A stretch of DNA of 64,000 bases from Patulibacter sp. (GTDB lineage: Bacteria; Actinomycetota; Thermoleophilia; Solirubrobacterales; Solirubrobacteraceae). The notes beneath the pieces are model-generated. The model had not been told where the DNA came from, did no database searches, and saw nothing but the letters and a program-made list of their open reading frames with translations. The position numbers were made by a program, and so were the translations under genes. Shown here one piece after another: positions 16,001 through 25,178 of the stretch. The stretch lies in NCBI RefSeq assembly GCF_030655195.1, contig NZ_JAURWA010000149.1, positions 1-64,000 of the forward strand, in the 5' to 3' direction. Each line of letters begins with the position of its first letter. Within the stretch, counting starts at the first letter, position 1.

Positions 16001-18348
16001 CGAATCTCGGCCCGTTCCTCGGAAGTCACCTGTTCGTCGGCCGTCATCCGAAGCAGCGACTCGATGATCCGCCCCTGCCCACCCGCCGCGCCGAGTCGTT
16101 CGACGGTGACCTGGCGCACGAGGTCGTCCTCGTGCTGCATGTCGAACTCCGCCGCGAACCGCGCCGCGGTTTGCCGCGTGTCGGCAAACGCCACCAATGG
16201 ATGGTGTTGGCCTCCGGGGTACAGCACCCGGGCGACCTCAGACGTCAACGCGCTGCCGAGCCCCGCGGCCGAGAGTCGCGGCCTCGAGAGCGGCGAGCCG
16301 AACCGCGCAGGGTCGTCGGCGGCGAGGGGCCGTCCGGCGTGGTCTCGCTGACGCTCGAAGTTCGAGTCGCACCGGGGGCAGCGCGTGGGGTTTGCCGGTA
16401 CCGCCGCAGCACCTTCCCGTTGCTCGACAACGAACCTCCAGCCATCGCCTCCGATGGGTATCGGGCTGAGAAGACCGGATCCGGGCTGCACGTCGACGCG
16501 TTCCCAGCGCAGCTTCAATGTCTTGTTGCTGCGATCCCATGTGCTCGTCGCCGGTGCGGTCCCCCCGCTCGGCCAGAAGACGCGGTACGTCTTCGACGAC
16601 GTCTCGAACGGGCTGCGATCCGGGACGCTCTCGAGGTCTGCGTCCTCGGGGAAGAGGTACTCGTACGCGGGGTCCTGCTCCGACGGCGCACGAAAGCCCC
16701 CGAGAAGTACCTCCCCGCACTGTCGGCACTGCAGGAGGTCCAGGCAGCGTGCCCCGCAGTCGCAGCGCAGCCGAGGTCCCGGAAACATCTTTCCGAAGTG
16801 TCGGTGCTCCGAGCGGAACTCCGATTCGAGCGCCGGGCACCGCGCGTCGAGGCACACCGACCACGCCCCAAGAGCTCGAGCGATCGTATGTGCACGGATC
16901 GGGAGTTCCTGGCCGTCGGGCGCGGTCCCGAGGACGTCGAGCGCGGTCCGTAGCAAGGCGGCGCCGTCGGCGGCATTACCGACGAGTCGGCGCTGGATAT
17001 CGCTGATGTCGGTGGCCTGAGGAATGCCGTCCGTGGTGCACGCCGCCACCAAATGTTGTGCGAGGTCGTGCCGATCCAAGAGCCGGGCGGTGGAAACCTC
17101 GTGATCGGGATCGTCGCTGGCAACGCTCCGGAGATCGTTCAAAGCGTCGGTCGACAGTCCTGCGTCCCGTCCCGCGTCCTTCCCGGGTGCGCCACGGAAG
17201 ATGGCGAACCGGTCGCCCGATTGCCCAGTCAGCTCGGACAGAAAGCGTCTTCCGTCCTGCACGTCGTCACCAAGCGACGCGGAAGCCCCAAGCACCCGCA
17301 CCTGCGGGCTGTCGGAATCGACGCCCAGCCGGTGGAAGAGCCGACGAAGCAACAGACCGACTTCGGTTCCGGCGGTGCCCTGGTAGGTGTGTAGCTCGTC
17401 GAGGACCAGGTCCACGCGGTGCCCTGCCTCCGCAGCCAACCAGTCCCGCGTCCGATCGAAGATCGGTCGCTCGACGTCTCGACCGAGCATGATCGACAAC
17501 ATCGAGAAGTTCGTGATCAGCACATCGGGTGGGTGCGAGATCATGTCTTCGCGGAACACGAGCTCGGCACCGTCGTAGCGTGCGAGCCGGTCTCGGTAGT
17601 CAGGTCCTCCATTGCGCAGAAGGTCCTCCGTGGCCTCCACCCGCTGTTGCATCGCCCGCAGCCATGCCTTGCCCTGGTGCGCCATCCGCGGCGTTTGGCC
17701 CGTATAGCGCCCGAAATAGAACCGGTGCCCGCGACGTTCGCGGGTGGCCCAAGCGCGGGCCGCATCGCTGTCCAGCGTCCGTCGAAGGCGCACCAGCTGG
17801 TCCTCCACCAGGGCATTCATCGGATAGAGCACGAATGCCCGAACCGCAGCGGGCCGACCCGACTCGCCGGCGCGTTGTGGACGCAGGCCGCTACCCCTCG
17901 ACGGGATGCCGCGCTCGGGGGCCGGCGTTCCGGTCCAGTCGCGAGAAGTGTCGACTAGATTGGCGAGCAACGGCAGCAGGAAGCTCTCGGTCTTGCCCGA
18001 TCCGGTGCCAGCGGTCACCGCGACGGACTCACCGGCAGTGGCAGCCCTTAGCGCATCAAACTGATGCGTGTAGAGCTCATGCTCCCCCATGAGGGGCCCG
18101 GCCAACCCCGCGACCTCCGCCGGCAAATCGAGCTCACTGACCGCCTGCTGCAGAGTGCGGCCGCTCGACGCGAACCCGGTTTGCGGTTCGAGATGGAGCG
18201 GTACGAAAAGTCCAGCTTCGTCTAGCCGTGCACGCCGTTCGCGTTCGAGTTCGTCGAGGGCGAAGGGGAACGCCGATTCGATGCGGTTGACGTAGGTCCG
18301 CTCGAGGAGTTCGTGCAACGCGATCGGGTTGATCGTGCGGGCGGTCAT
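13042..18348 (-). CDS. Giant DEAD/DEAH helicase with C-terminal DUF1998 region (Druantia DruE-like)
   Basis: At 1768 residues this is the size class of DruE helicases. Visible motifs in order are Walker A VTAGTGSGKTES (~111-122), DEAH-like LVLDELHTY (~315), motif III ASASLG (~355), a cysteine-rich insert with CDCGARC and CRQCG, a zinc cluster CDRCG...CTTCH, helicase-C ATTTMEAGVDIGG (~1100) and motif VI QRVGRAGRRGD (~1136). The C-terminal DUF1998-like zinc region includes ENGAGYSTYFSTPE and CDSACYACLRDFGNQRFHP (~1650). DruE is the hallmark of Druantia anti-phage systems; DISARM DrmA/B and DpdJ share parts of this plan and are alternatives. Its ATG overlaps the stop of the 996-residue gene (ATGA), so the two are obligatorily co-translated. 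Helicase identity is secure, Druantia assignment likely. Confidence 0.8.
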   Translation of the reverse strand: MTARTINPIALHELLERTYVNRIESAFPFALDELERERRARLDEAGLFVPLHLEPQTGFASSGRTLQQAVSELDLPAEVAGLAGPLMGEHELYTHQFDALRAATAGESVAVTAGTGSGKTESFLLPLLANLVDTSRDWTGTPAPERGIPSRGSGLRPQRAGESGRPAAVRAFVLYPMNALVEDQLVRLRRTLDSDAARAWATRERRGHRFYFGRYTGQTPRMAHQGKAWLRAMQQRVEATEDLLRNGGPDYRDRLARYDGAELVFREDMISHPPDVLITNFSMLSIMLGRDVERPIFDRTRDWLAAEAGHRVDLVLDELHTYQGTAGTEVGLLLRRLFHRLGVDSDSPQVRVLGASASLGDDVQDGRRFLSELTGQSGDRFAIFRGAPGKDAGRDAGLSTDALNDLRSVASDDPDHEVSTARLLDRHDLAQHLVAACTTDGIPQATDISDIQRRLVGNAADGAALLRTALDVLGTAPDGQELPIRAHTIARALGAWSVCLDARCPALESEFRSEHRHFGKMFPGPRLRCDCGARCLDLLQCRQCGEVLLGGFRAPSEQDPAYEYLFPEDADLESVPDRSPFETSSKTYRVFWPSGGTAPATSTWDRSNKTLKLRWERVDVQPGSGLLSPIPIGGDGWRFVVEQREGAAAVPANPTRCPRCDSNFERQRDHAGRPLAADDPARFGSPLSRPRLSAAGLGSALTSEVARVLYPGGQHHPLVAFADTRQTAARFAAEFDMQHEDDLVRQVTVERLGAAGGQGRIIESLLRMTADEQVTSEERAEIRALGREVPEVNAIIVAHATGDEALPALVAAVRGRVEGDLPFRDLVAFSANRLLQVGRFPGGSEASREDRLTDWWTNYEWDRTPATPRNADVHAKAVELLAMRCLSGLLRGAGHDVESLRLGYLIPARAPQRFGAFSDAQTTQLAAGVIRILGSRRFLVGRREPRPVEDAIPAPIGMWFKALSERWDVDRETLENWARRYLASAQSPCSEWLLRPDYLAIRAADDSMWRCDRCGTRHAHHCMGVCTTCHGRLATEGTPWDDSARARRAEETAQVEPIRLRIEELTGQTDRADTVQRQAAFQRVLMRGEPELAGTIDVLAATTTMEAGVDIGGLRGVVLTNVPPRRFNYQQRVGRAGRRGDRVSLALTIAQPRTHDQHYAARPAELVSGSPPAPFLASDRREIAARLVRHHALIEAFWRLRSQSGEEGRIQAVHGDFGAVETWPRRRERVLGALRDGREDLVLCARRVLAQTRMSWSAEALADEVLEGLPDVIDRVVAMSAPADELSQRMAELGALPMFGFPSQVRHLVTQPTPKFGGVWPPSHSLDRDLSSAVTEFAPGNEVVYDKRVFVSDGITAGAVRKEHQRDDVEPAGAEERVDSGPPGDLREIGLCERCLNVDEREDALECAVCGLPDDEHYRRFDVLSPRGFRSKDSWKKEGDAGDPYRGVVRRVSRAMSPRLALDVGTASNPQHFGLLEVRAARAVLFTINDNSSALFRLRRASVYSQDWNVGFGEGTVPVALGARQMTDVLLISGPDDHLDGQSFGHLIETARDVITARRAAWVSLAFAVRSAAALVLAISTDELRCGVRYRRGVRGLEPELYLADTLENGAGYSTYFSTPEAIDQLRTRMGELVARWDQHAAVCDSACYACLRDFGNQRFHPLLDWRLAADTWDLLSDAELSADRWANLRAAAIGVAVNDLGMRCQDPDSPAPVLVTKRSNRETTIVHPFASTLNDENSEHLDVFTLYRRPVVSAAVLKRRKGATRGR

Positions 18349-21335
18349 TTGTCGCTGTCCTTCGGTTGAACGCTCACGGCGACGAGCTTTGTCTGGCCGA
18401 TCTTCTCCGCCACCGCCCTAGCAAGCTCGGGAGGAATCGCCGGCCAGGCGATACCAATCTCAGGCGTCGCCTCCCGTGACGCGTTCACGGTCCTGAACCT
18501 GCAGAAGCCCGGGAGCTCCGCGCTCGCCATCGCCAGCGCCCGCTGGAGCAACGGTGGCAGCGGCCGATCCTGCTGGGTCACGACGAGCTCGTGTTCGACG
18601 TCGTAGTAGACGACCGCCATTCCGGGATAGGCCACGAACATGCCGTACTCGTCGATCGGGACGCGTCGCCAGATCCCGCCGCCCCGAACGTAGGTCAGCT
18701 GCCGTCCCCATCGCCTCATCCGCCAGAGCCCCGGCCGATCGTCCACGACCGACTCGACCCAACGGCGATGCTTGAGGTCGTACCGCTCGCCGCGGGTCAT
18801 GCTCGGAGGGTCACAGGGCTCCGAGACGGTGTCAGGGCGGAACGACGGAAGGGTGGATGCCAGCCCAAGACCGGGCTCGCGACGAAGCGCGACACCAACC
18901 ACATCGCACAGCTCGCGCATCGCGGCATCGGGACCGTTCAGGTGCCATGCGGTCGGGGCCTCTGGTGACGGCGGAACGTGCTCCAGCGTCAGCGACGACG
19001 ATGCGACGTAGGTCTTGATCGCGCTCTCAATTCGTGGGGTTCGTGCGCCGAAGAGCGCCCACGTCCCGCCGAGCCCCGTGAGCTGCGCGAGAACGGGAGG
19101 CGCAGCGACCACGCGGCGACGGACGCGGTCAAACTCCACGTGCCCCAGGAGGAGGAACTGCCGAAGGGTCTCCTCGCCGTCCAGGCCCAGCACGCCGCAG
19201 ACCTCGCGCCAACGGTTCAGCGGCACGTCTCCGATGCCGGAGAGCCAGCGCAGGACCCGATCCCCAGCGCTGTCTGTCCTTCCTGGAACGCGCGAGGGGT
19301 CGTTCGAACCGAGATCCGGCACGCCGCTGGGCTCCCGCTCGATGCAGCCGTCGGGCTGGCCCGGAAGTCCGCGGACCACCGTTGCCCGAAGCGACGCGAG
19401 CACTCGGCCAGCGGACGAGGCGCCGGGCTCGACCGCGCCTCGGGCGTCGACCGCGATGCACTCGCGGCGGCCTCGAAACCACACGCGCACACCCTGCTTC
19501 GCAGCGGGGGTCACCGGCACGACTGCGCCGTCGTCGACGAGGACTGCACATGTCGCCGTAAATAGCCAGCGGTCGTTCTGTGAGACCAGCACGCGGACCG
19601 CGCCGGCATCTGGACCTCCGGTACTTCCGATGTGCCTGCTCCCGAAGCTCGAGGTGCCGGTCACAGACGCCCACCCGCCGTTCGCGTCGAGACGACCGAC
19701 GAGCGGCTCGTCGATCGTGATCCAGCGACCTCGAGGCTCAACCTCGGCCCAGAGTGCACCCGCGGGACCGTCGGACGACCTGGTTAGAGCCCAGGGCTTG
19801 TCCGGCGCACCGGAGATCTGCCACGACGACGTCGGCCACGACGTCCGGGCGCCGAGGAGCTCGAAACGCCCTAGTCGGACACCGGATCGGTCGAGCAAGT
19901 CGTAGATGCCGGGCTCGGCGGCCTCGGGGGCGAAGAGCCGCTCGGCACCGCCGGGTCGTACGGAAACCGTAGAGATGGGGGTAGTTTCGCCACGACGCGT
20001 TAGCGCGATCGTGGCCGCCTGGCCATCGTCGCGTTGCAACGCCACTCGTGGTGGGTCGTCAGCCAGCCATTGGTTTCGCCCCGATCGCGGAGCGGCAACG
20101 AGGGTGATGCGATCAGTAGGCGCGGCGGTTCCCGGTGCCGCAGCCGCATGACGGAGAGTCCCAGCGGGGATATCCCGCAGCACGACCCACGGTTCCGGAA
20201 GCTCCTCCGTCGCGTCTTCATCGACATGGTGTTCCAGCAGCTCGATGATCTCGGTGTCGGCGGTGAGCGCCCAGCACGTCTGGTCCTGCGGCGGGCGCGG
20301 AACCTGCATGAGCGCACCGCCGGCAGCTCGCGCGAACACGATGGGATCGCCCAGCAGCACCCGAACCGTCCGGTCTTCCGACATCCACTCGGGGGCTGGC
20401 ACGGACTGCAGAATGTCTCCGGGGTCGAGATCACGCGGCCGCTCGGCGCCAGAAGTGAACGCCCGGAGTACCAGTCGCGGGAGCACGGCGAGCTGCACAG
20501 CTGCCGGAGTGACCCGCACCGTCGGGCTCGGCCGCCGGCGCAGCTGAGGGGCAACCCGAACGTCGCGGGCATCGCGACGGGCGCGCGCGATCGCAGCGAG
20601 GACCACCGTCGTGAGCTTCTCGTCAACGATCGCCGCCCGCGCAGCCGCCAGGAACTCGTGGCGAGGCGAGGCCCGTAGATGCTCAAGCAGCTCACGATCA
20701 CGCGGGTACCGCTCGAAATGACGACGCAGAGCAACGCGGTCGTCCGGCCGAAAGACCACCTGCGAAATCGGAATTCCTGCCCAGCGCGGGTATGGCCGGG
20801 TCGGGACCTCAAGCCGACCTCGACGTCCCTCGAGGTCGATCCGGGTCCAGCGCGCTACCGCCTGGAACACCGACTCGATCGCTGCCGGACGCAAGAGCTC
20901 CTTCGTAGGAACCGACTGCCATCCCAGAAGGTCACGGAAGAGCCGACCGTAGTAGTTCGAAGCACGGGCTTCCTCGTCGCGGTGCATCGTGCTCGCCGCG
21001 AGGACGAGGAGGCAGCAGAACCCGAAGAAGGCCGGCGGTCCGCTCTGCGTGACATCACGTCCGGTGAAACGTGCTGCCTGTGAGCCGAGGTCGGCGAACC
21101 CGCGCTGCCTCAGGCGCTCCTCACCGACGATCGCGTCGACGAAGTCTTCAGCAGCACGCGATTCCGGGACGCCGATGAGGGTCCCTGCCGTCCGCACGTC
21201 CGCTTCGTCGCAAGACAGCAGCACGGGCTGGTTGGCCGCCCGATCCAGTGGCAACACCACCTCTAGAAGTGCCTCGTTCCACGCCTGGCGCCGCTGCCAC
21301 CGATCGACGGGCGCTGTCGTTGCCGGGGTGGTCAT
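18345..21335 (-). CDS. Large unknown defence protein coupled to the DruE-like helicase (candidate DruH equivalent)
   Basis: This 996-residue protein has no motif I can name. The N-terminal region contains GPPAFFGFCCLLVLAAST and NYYGRLFRDLLG. The middle is beta-rich with repeated loops (RLFAPEAAEPGIYDLLDRSG, WAEVEPRGRWITIDEPLVG). The C-terminal ~130 residues contain RRWVESVVDDRPGLWRMRRW and WRRVPIDEYGMFVAYPGMAV. The ATGA overlap with the helicase and the size (Druantia type III pairs DruE with a ~1000-residue DruH) make a DruH-like role plausible, but that rests on position and length, not on a recognised domain. It is separated by 352 bp from the methyltransferase upstream. Confidence 0.65.
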   Translation of the reverse strand: MTTPATTAPVDRWQRRQAWNEALLEVVLPLDRAANQPVLLSCDEADVRTAGTLIGVPESRAAEDFVDAIVGEERLRQRGFADLGSQAARFTGRDVTQSGPPAFFGFCCLLVLAASTMHRDEEARASNYYGRLFRDLLGWQSVPTKELLRPAAIESVFQAVARWTRIDLEGRRGRLEVPTRPYPRWAGIPISQVVFRPDDRVALRRHFERYPRDRELLEHLRASPRHEFLAAARAAIVDEKLTTVVLAAIARARRDARDVRVAPQLRRRPSPTVRVTPAAVQLAVLPRLVLRAFTSGAERPRDLDPGDILQSVPAPEWMSEDRTVRVLLGDPIVFARAAGGALMQVPRPPQDQTCWALTADTEIIELLEHHVDEDATEELPEPWVVLRDIPAGTLRHAAAAPGTAAPTDRITLVAAPRSGRNQWLADDPPRVALQRDDGQAATIALTRRGETTPISTVSVRPGGAERLFAPEAAEPGIYDLLDRSGVRLGRFELLGARTSWPTSSWQISGAPDKPWALTRSSDGPAGALWAEVEPRGRWITIDEPLVGRLDANGGWASVTGTSSFGSRHIGSTGGPDAGAVRVLVSQNDRWLFTATCAVLVDDGAVVPVTPAAKQGVRVWFRGRRECIAVDARGAVEPGASSAGRVLASLRATVVRGLPGQPDGCIEREPSGVPDLGSNDPSRVPGRTDSAGDRVLRWLSGIGDVPLNRWREVCGVLGLDGEETLRQFLLLGHVEFDRVRRRVVAAPPVLAQLTGLGGTWALFGARTPRIESAIKTYVASSSLTLEHVPPSPEAPTAWHLNGPDAAMRELCDVVGVALRREPGLGLASTLPSFRPDTVSEPCDPPSMTRGERYDLKHRRWVESVVDDRPGLWRMRRWGRQLTYVRGGGIWRRVPIDEYGMFVAYPGMAVVYYDVEHELVVTQQDRPLPPLLQRALAMASAELPGFCRFRTVNASREATPEIGIAWPAIPPELARAVAEKIGQTKLVAVSVQPKDSDK

Positions 21336-21687
21336 CGCGCACCCTGGCCGCGACTACAGCGTCGGGTTTGACACCCGCTACGGCGACCACACGGTCGTGC
21401 GCACGGGAGCCCTACGGCCGAAGTGGAGACGCTCGGAAGTCTTGAGGATGCGCAGGTTCGCCCGTCAGCAAACGGAGTAGTGCCGCGCCAACCGCTCAAG
21501 GGAGCGGGCACGGTGACGGGAAACAGACCTCGCACACGAACGGGACCGATTTCTCGAACTTACCTGGGGGTCGGGGGTTGACGCCAGTCCTAAGTCACGG
21601 AATGTCGTGACTCCGTCCCATTCCGGCTCTGACCACATCGCGGGCTGATGCGGACCGCCGGTGTTGGAGCGCGTCCGACGGATTACT
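21336..21687. other. Intergenic stretch between methyltransferase and DruH-like gene
   Basis: No gene is supported in these ~350 bases. They hold the likely promoter of the downstream minus-strand operon and one clear inverted repeat, listed separately. Local AT content is higher than in the flanking coding DNA (around 21550-21620), as expected for a promoter region. Confidence 0.5.
21594..21611. promoter_or_regulatory. Inverted repeat GTCACG-n6-CGTGAC, putative operator
   Basis: Two perfect 6-base arms are separated by six bases (centre to centre 12 bp), about 260 bp upstream of the 996-residue gene and just after the methyltransferase stop. The symmetry suits a dimeric regulator. The binding partner is unknown and chance cannot be excluded for arms this short. 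Confidence 0.3.
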
Positions 21688-22782
21688 TCACCCCGCGAAA
21701 GCACCGAGGGGTTCTGGGTGTTGGAGTACTCCGCGGTACACCGCGTCTGCCGCTACGGCCTCGGCAATGCACCGAGCAAGAGGTGGCGGCACCGCGTTTC
21801 CGATCTGTCGGCCTACCTGAGACATCGCCATGTGCTCAGGGAAGTCGAAGTCGTCGGGAAATCCCATCAACAACGCGCCCTCCCGGACCGTGATCGGTCG
21901 GTCCTGTTCGGGGTGCAGATAGCGGCCCTTCTCCGGCTTGTAGAACTCGGTGCGGATCGTCGGCGCCGGCCGGTTCCAGTCCATCCGGCCGAAGACGTCT
22001 GTGGTGCCGGTCGTCTTTCTGCGCCAGCACGAGGGCACGAGGTCTTCCAAACCTTCGGCGTCCAGCGAGCGCTGCATGTCGAACCGATTGCCATTCATCG
22101 GGACGTGCCTGTACCTGAGTCGGGACACCGCGGTCGGGTTGCGTGCGCGGTGCCAGTGCGCTCCATCCGGTTCCGGAGCCAGGCCGCCGATCGCGTCCCG
22201 AACTGTCAGCCAATGCGGCAGGTCCACGAAGAGACTTCCGGGTTCGGCGTGCGTTGGCGCCGGAAGTGCCACGGCACCGTGAAGGCTCCCGATCACGATT
22301 GCTCGGCGACGAGCCTGCGGGACCCCATAATCGGCGGCGAGCAGCACGTCCTCGGTGATCGTCCACCCGGCTTTCGTGGCCTCCGCTTTGAACGTCTCAA
22401 ACTCCGGTGAGGTGAGGAGCTGTCGAACGTTCTCCATCACGAAATACTGGGCGCCAGTGGCCCGCAGCGCTCGGGCGTACTCTTGCCACAGCCTGCGACG
22501 GTGGTCGCCCTCGCGGTTGCGGTTCAGTGACGAGAATCCCTGACACGGAGGGCCACCGATGACTACGTCGGCGCTCTCAAAATCCTCGTCCGGAATCTCG
22601 CGGATGTCCCTGACATCTACGTGGTCCCCAAGATTGACGGCGTAAGTCTCGGCGGCATACGGATCGAGCTCGACCGCCATCACGGGGTCGAAAAGGCGGT
22701 CGGGGGCCGCGCCGAGGCGTGACTGCCGAAAGCCTTTGGTCATTCCGCCGCAGCCTGCGAATACGTCGACTAGCCGCAGCAC
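21688..22782 (-). CDS. DNA (cytosine-5)-methyltransferase
   Basis: This 364-residue enzyme carries the ordered C5-MTase motifs: FAGCGGMTKGF (motif I, SAM binding, residues 8-18), GPPCQGFSSLNR (motif IV with catalytic Cys, ~79), MENV (motif VI, ~116), PQARRRAIV (motif VIII, ~155), a target-recognition region with RHVPMNGNRFDMQ, and GNAVPPPLARC (motif X, ~330). It transfers a methyl group from SAM to C5 of cytosine in a specific sequence that cannot be read from the protein. The start is GTG 22782. It precedes the DruH/DruE-like operon on the same strand. Type II Druantia systems include a cytosine methylase (DruM), so it may protect host DNA from this system. Confidence 0.92.
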   Translation of the reverse strand: MLRLVDVFAGCGGMTKGFRQSRLGAAPDRLFDPVMAVELDPYAAETYAVNLGDHVDVRDIREIPDEDFESADVVIGGPPCQGFSSLNRNREGDHRRRLWQEYARALRATGAQYFVMENVRQLLTSPEFETFKAEATKAGWTITEDVLLAADYGVPQARRRAIVIGSLHGAVALPAPTHAEPGSLFVDLPHWLTVRDAIGGLAPEPDGAHWHRARNPTAVSRLRYRHVPMNGNRFDMQRSLDAEGLEDLVPSCWRRKTTGTTDVFGRMDWNRPAPTIRTEFYKPEKGRYLHPEQDRPITVREGALLMGFPDDFDFPEHMAMSQVGRQIGNAVPPPLARCIAEAVAADAVYRGVLQHPEPLGAFAG

Positions 22783-23360
22783 GGATCTGACTCTAAGCGG
22801 CCGCTCGGCGGAAAGGGGCCGCCGCCCCGGCGTTGCTCCAGACGAGCGGCTGACCCCTCGCAGCGCTCAGAGCCTCTTTGATGCTCCCGCTTGTGGGTTC
22901 GCCGCAGACAAGGTCGAGTGACCAACGCCGCCGCCGTACTAAGCCAACAAGTCCAATTGCCCTTCAACCGAGGCCATTCGCGGGTCTGTGGGAGCAGCAT
23001 AGGCGACAGCCACGATTGCCAGGCCCTTGTGACCCCACGCCTGCTGCAACGCACAATCTCCGGACGAGTTCCTAGTGAAGGCAGTTCGAAGGGCGCAGCT
23101 GTCTAGGGTGTGCTTTCACATTGCCCCTGTCCAGGCATTTCACGTTCCAGACCCTCTGAATTGGGGCGGCGACGGCCGCGGCTTCGACGCTGCCGAGGCG
23201 TTGTTGGACTGCTACGAGCCGCCGGCGGCCTTCGGCGACGGCTCACCGGCCGTCTGAGGGCTGCGGAGACGCCCGGAACGACGAAGACCGGCCTAGCGGG
23301 CCGGTCGCGGGTACTGCGGGGCCGCCCTCGTGGAGGGCGGGGTCGTCAGGGTGGTGGGGG
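22783..23360. other. Gene-poor stretch with hairpins and a possible gene fragment
   Basis: No intact gene is seen over ~580 bases. On the plus strand, 23170-23257 reads as codon-biased coding sequence (GRGFDAAEALLDCYEPPAAF) ending at a TGA, without a credible start, so it may be the 3' end of a lost gene. Two strong hairpins follow. GACCGGCC pairs with GGCCGGTC at 23286-23306, and CCGCCCTC pairs with GAGGGCGG at 23322-23340, immediately downstream of the transposase-like frame on the other strand. They may end transcription or lie near the end of a mobile element. Confidence 0.4.
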
Positions 23361-25112
23361 CTAGGCGGCTATGGCAGCCGGGGCGTCGCGGAATGCTGTC
23401 CGCTTACGTCGAGGCTGTCGCTCGTGGATTGCCTGGCCGGGCGGCGCGAGGCCACCTTCGACTGCGGCGCCGATCGCGTGGTCGGCGAGGCCCGTCATGA
23501 GGATCTCGAAGAGGACCTTGCGGCCGGAGGTGAGATGGCAGCGGTAGTCGGTGATCTTCCAGCGGTTGCGCAGCTGCGACATGACGGCTTCACCGCTGAC
23601 CCACCGGCGGGTGCCGTACGCGCGGCCAAGGGCGGAATTCAACGTCAGCGGGTTGCCGTAGCGCAGAGCGGGCTCGCGGTCCGGCGTGGTCAGCCAAAGG
23701 ATTCCGTTGTCGGCGGCCCACCACTGGCCGACGGTCAGGGTGACGGATCCGCAGGGCTGCAGCAGGCCGTTGCCGCGGCAGACACCGGTGACGCCGATGT
23801 GCGGGCCGTTGTGGTCGACGCTGATGCGCTGGGTGACGTCTCCGTGGCCGCAGGTGCAGTACAGCTCGCAGCGGCCGTCCATCTTCCAGTTTGGGTAGCC
23901 GTGGATGTCCCACTGACGGACGTTGCCCTTGCGGATCTCCTTCGGATTCTTGGGGGAGGTCTCCATGATCGAGGGGACGTAGCCCTTGTCCTGGATGGCC
24001 TTGCGCAGGGGATCGGAGGAGAACCCGGAGTCGGCGACTAGGGCGCCAGCAAGGCCGGACCGCCGCGTGACCTCGGTACGGGCGGTGAAGTCGTCGGAGG
24101 TGACGAGCGCTCGGGCGAGCGTCTTCTCGTCGTCGTTTCCGTTGCGGCCGACTTGGACGCCGATGATGTCGCCGCGGGCCGTAGAGGCGATGATCGCTCG
24201 CCACCCATCGCCGGCCTTGGACTCCTACGGGGTCTTGGTCGGGTCGTCCTCTTTGGCCCCTTTGCCCATGTAGCCAGCGTCGAGCGCGGTCGGGCGCCGG
24301 CGGCCCCGCATCCGCCCGGTCACGTGGTCATAGGACTGCGACCGGACTTCGTACATCGTGCGGGGGTTCCCGGGGGCGTCGGGGATCTGCCGTTCGATGA
24401 CGACGTCGAACTTACCTCGGCGATGCTTCTTGAACGTCTTCTCGCTGAGGAGGATCGGCGCGCGGCGCGCGGTGCGGACCGCGACGCCGTCGACGTACAG
24501 GAGCCGCATGGCCTCTCGGAAGGATTCCGACTGCGCGCTGCGGTCTTCGACCATCGCGGTCATCGTGGCCTGGAGCGCGTTGATCGCAGCCTCCTCCATA
24601 AAGCGATCCCGGTGCCGGGACAGCGTCGCTTCCAAGGGGACCTTGTCCATAAGCCGCTGCCGGCGGCAGTACCGGTTGATGACGGGGTCTTCGCGGACGT
24701 CGGTGAACCGGCGGTGTTCTGAGGCGTCGTGGGCGTTGACGAGGTCGCCGAACCCGAGGAACTCGCGGGCCGTTGCGCCGCGGTCGCTGGTCAGCAGATC
24801 GCGGGCGGCAGCGATCGACGGCAGGCACGCCATCACGCGGTAGACGAACACGCCTTCGAGCTGCTCGGCGGAGTACCGCCGCCGTGGTCCGCGCTTGCCG
24901 GTGGGCCGGACGTCGAGACCGTCCAGCAGGGGTTTCTTGACCCGTTGCCACGCCGACGAGGTCATGATCGTTTCCACCAGCCAGCCGACATCCGGGGAGC
25001 CAGCGAACTGCGCGTTGCCGGAGCCAAACTCATCGTTGGTCGGCACAGCGGGCAGCGCGGTCGGGATCCGCTCGCGTCGATCCTTCGGCGCGCGCCGCCC
25101 CGGAGCCGACAC
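23361..25112 (-). pseudogene. DDE transposase-like gene interrupted by an in-frame TAG
   Basis: One continuous frame runs from GTG 25112 to 23361 and is broken only by a TAG at 24225-24227. N-terminal half: PRRRYSAEQLEGVFVYRVM, LLTSDRGATAREFLGFGDL and a candidate first catalytic Asp in LLYVDGVAVRTARR. C-terminal half: ALVADSGFSSDPLRKAI (second Asp), a Cys/His segment (CTCGHGD, CRGNGLLQPCG), and SGEAVMSQLRNRWKI (candidate Glu). This order fits an IS5/IS1182-type DDE transposase. The TAG replaces a codon between KTP and ESKAGDGW, where Trp by a single base change is plausible. No matching terminal inverted repeats could be fixed by eye. It is probably an inactive insertion sequence; readthrough is the alternative. 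Confidence 0.6.
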
Positions 25113-25178
25113 CCGCTTGTGCAGCGTCTCATGGAACGGCAGCTCCGCTTCCAGCTCCTGCAGCTCACGCTCTTCGCG

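Noticed and set aside
22878-23106. Several 60-70 codon frames in the gap after the first cytosine methylase
   Set aside because: They overlap one another in different registers, with no ribosome-binding site or consistent codon bias. Only the 23170-23257 tail looks coding.
23286-23340. Two hairpins read as a short CRISPR-like repeat
   Set aside because: The two stems differ in sequence and there are no spacers or further copies.
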